From NCBI GenBank assembly GCA_021844355.1, contig JAKBTP010000023.1, forward strand, positions 1-6,171: a stretch of DNA of 6,171 nucleotides, read 5' to 3'. The notes under the pieces are model-generated. The model worked only from the letters and a program-made list of their open reading frames with translations, was not told the DNA's origin and did not search any database. This document shows, one piece after another, positions 5,532 through 6,171 of the stretch; position 1 is the stretch's first letter, and each line of letters starts with the position of its first letter. The translations under genes were made by a program, and so were the position numbers. Source of the stretch: a bacterium. GTDB taxonomy: Bacteria > Chloroflexota > Dormibacteria > Aeolococcales > Bog-877.

Positions 5532-5885
5532 ATGAAACGCGCCCCCGCAACGGACTCCCAAACCGTCGCTCTGCGAGCCCTGGCTGAACCCAGCCGTCTG
5601 GCGATCGTGCGGCAGCTGGCTCGGGACGGTCAGGTCTGCGCCTGTGACCTTGACGCCTGCTGCTCGGTCGGCCAGCCGACCGTCTCCCACCACCTGAAGG
5701 TGCTGCGGGAAGCCGGCCTCATTCGCGGCCAGAAGGAGGGGAGGTGGGTTTGGTACGAGCTGGACCCCACCGGGCTGGAGCTCATCCGGGACCTGGTGGA
5801 CGAACTGATGAAGGCGGCCCTCGGTGGTCCTGAAGAGGTCGGGCACCGCTCTCACGAAGCGGAGAGGCAAAGCGCGTACCTCTAG
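5532..5885 (+). CDS. ArsR/SmtB-family winged-helix metal(loid)-responsive repressor
   Basis: ArsR/SmtB dimers bind operator DNA and release it when metal or metalloid binds their cysteines. The 117-residue product has the typical size and order: RALAEPSRLAIVRQLA (15-30), a Cys-rich helix VCACDLDACCSVGQPT (35-50), recognition helix TVSHHLKVLREAGLI (50-64), wing QKEGRWVWYEL (67-77) and a C-terminal dimer helix. C36 and C38 match the CVCDL cysteines of E. coli ArsR; C43 and C44 are additional and offset from the usual third cysteine. As(III)/Sb(III) or another thiophilic ion is therefore the likely inducer. The start ATG 5532 has no Shine-Dalgarno; an in-frame ATG at 5487 would add 15 residues but would place coding sequence across the opposing promoter. 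A three-codon frame at 5524-5535 ends by overlapping this ATG as ATGA. The gene is divergent from the Cys-rich peptide operon, and autoregulation is probable. Family is secure; the inducer is inferred. Confidence 0.93.
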   Translation: MKRAPATDSQTVALRALAEPSRLAIVRQLARDGQVCACDLDACCSVGQPTVSHHLKVLREAGLIRGQKEGRWVWYELDPTGLELIRDLVDELMKAALGGPEEVGHRSHEAERQSAYL

Positions 5886-5968
5886 GACATGCGGTGGTGA
5901 CCTGAACCTGGACGGCATGGTCAACGGCCCACGACGCCCTTCTTGGCCCACTGGTTCTCCGCTCCAAC

Positions 5969-6171
5969 ATGGGAGGTGCTGCGCTGTGCTCCACTTCGTA
6001 CCCCGGCGGGGCTCAGACCCGCCGGCTGATTCCCGTTTCCGGGAAGCGTCACTCTAGTCATCTGCGGCGTAAGCAGGTGCATGGGGGATGGTCTGAGGCG
6101 GGTGCAACCCTTGGGATCCGCGAGCTGGCCCACGGCACCAGCGCCGTCGCCGAGCAGGTCGCCCCAGCTGG
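5969..6171 (+). CDS. Unrecognised open frame running off the window (doubtful gene)
   Basis: An ATG at 5969 opens a frame with no stop through the last base (67 codons). An in-frame GTG at 6077 is a second possible start, after which the translation (ATLGIRELAHGTSAVAEQVAPA near the end, given here in pieces: ATLGIRELAHG, then TSAVAEQVAPA) looks more protein-like than the part before it. No Shine-Dalgarno precedes either start, and the first part spans two perfect hairpins, which argues against coding there. I recognise no family. It may be the 5' part of a real gene starting at 6077 or simply a chance open frame in high-GC DNA. Confidence 0.2.
   Translation, partial: MGGAALCSTSYPGGAQTRRLIPVSGKRHSSHLRRKQVHGGWSEAGATLGIRELAHGTSAVAEQVAPA
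6003..6045. repeat. Two tandem perfect hairpins
   Basis: CCGGCGGG (6003-6010) pairs perfectly with CCCGCCGG (6018-6025) around a 7-nt loop. Four bases later TTCCCG (6030-6035) pairs with CGGGAA (6040-6045) around TTTC. They lie about 120 bases after the ArsR stop. No T-tract follows, so they could be a non-canonical terminator or part of an RNA or mobile-element structure. Confidence 0.5.

Larger units (their letters stand above)
5886..6171. other. Region downstream of the ArsR gene, no recognised gene
   Basis: From the ArsR stop to the window end I recognise no gene family, tRNA or known RNA motif. It holds two adjacent hairpins (6003-6045), three copies of GGCCCAC (5926, 5945, 6127), which are probably chance at this GC content, and an open plus-strand frame that runs off the end. 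Confidence 0.5.

Noticed and set aside
5433..5951. Minus-strand open frame opposite the ArsR gene
   Set aside because: The plus strand carries a complete winged-helix pattern; the antisense translation has no domain.
5886..6171. Group II intron or insertion-sequence end
   Set aside because: I could not find a domain V-like hairpin, a transposase motif or matching terminal repeats in the visible part.

Overview
This is a roughly 70% GC bacterial fragment. It has long coding frames, GTG/TTG as well as ATG starts, and tightly packed or overlapping genes. The pyrimidine genes encode a class 1B dihydroorotate dehydrogenase (PyrK + PyrD) rather than the class 2 enzyme typical of Proteobacteria and most streptomycete/mycobacterial actinobacteria. 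Together with the GC content this suggests a deep-branching actinobacterial, Dormibacterota-like or Chloroflexota-like lineage. That placement is an inference; no rRNA gene is present to settle it.

Layout. Positions 1-2613 (+) hold the end of a de novo pyrimidine operon: the C-terminal third of carB, then pyrK (stop and start overlap in TTGA), then pyrD (GTG start, Shine-Dalgarno inside the end of pyrK). carB makes carbamoyl phosphate, and PyrK/PyrD form the NAD-linked dihydroorotate dehydrogenase. No pyrF follows. A gene-free convergent interval (2614-2926) holds a strong hairpin. Positions 5458-2927 (-) form a second, divergently controlled operon of three genes: a 67-residue peptide with four Cys-Cys-Gly motifs, a cytoplasmic-looking M28 metallopeptidase with a PA domain, and a fold-type I PLP enzyme of the cysteine-desulfurase-like VC1184 family. 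The spacing is 4 nt and then a 4-nt ATGA overlap. Positions 5532-5885 (+) encode an ArsR/SmtB-type repressor carrying a Cys cluster in its DNA-binding region. The last 286 nt hold tandem hairpins and an uninterpreted open frame that leaves the window.

How the parts fit. The ArsR gene and the three-gene operon are divergent across a short AT-richer spacer. On the minus strand this spacer contains a clear sigma70-type promoter (TTGACA, 17 nt, TATCGT) with two copies of CATCGAT exactly 25 bp apart, one in the promoter spacer and one at the predicted transcription start. The simplest reading is a metal- or metalloid-responsive regulator controlling a thiol-rich peptide, a peptidase and a PLP enzyme. 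This combination is the most interesting part of the window; its function is not established by the sequence.
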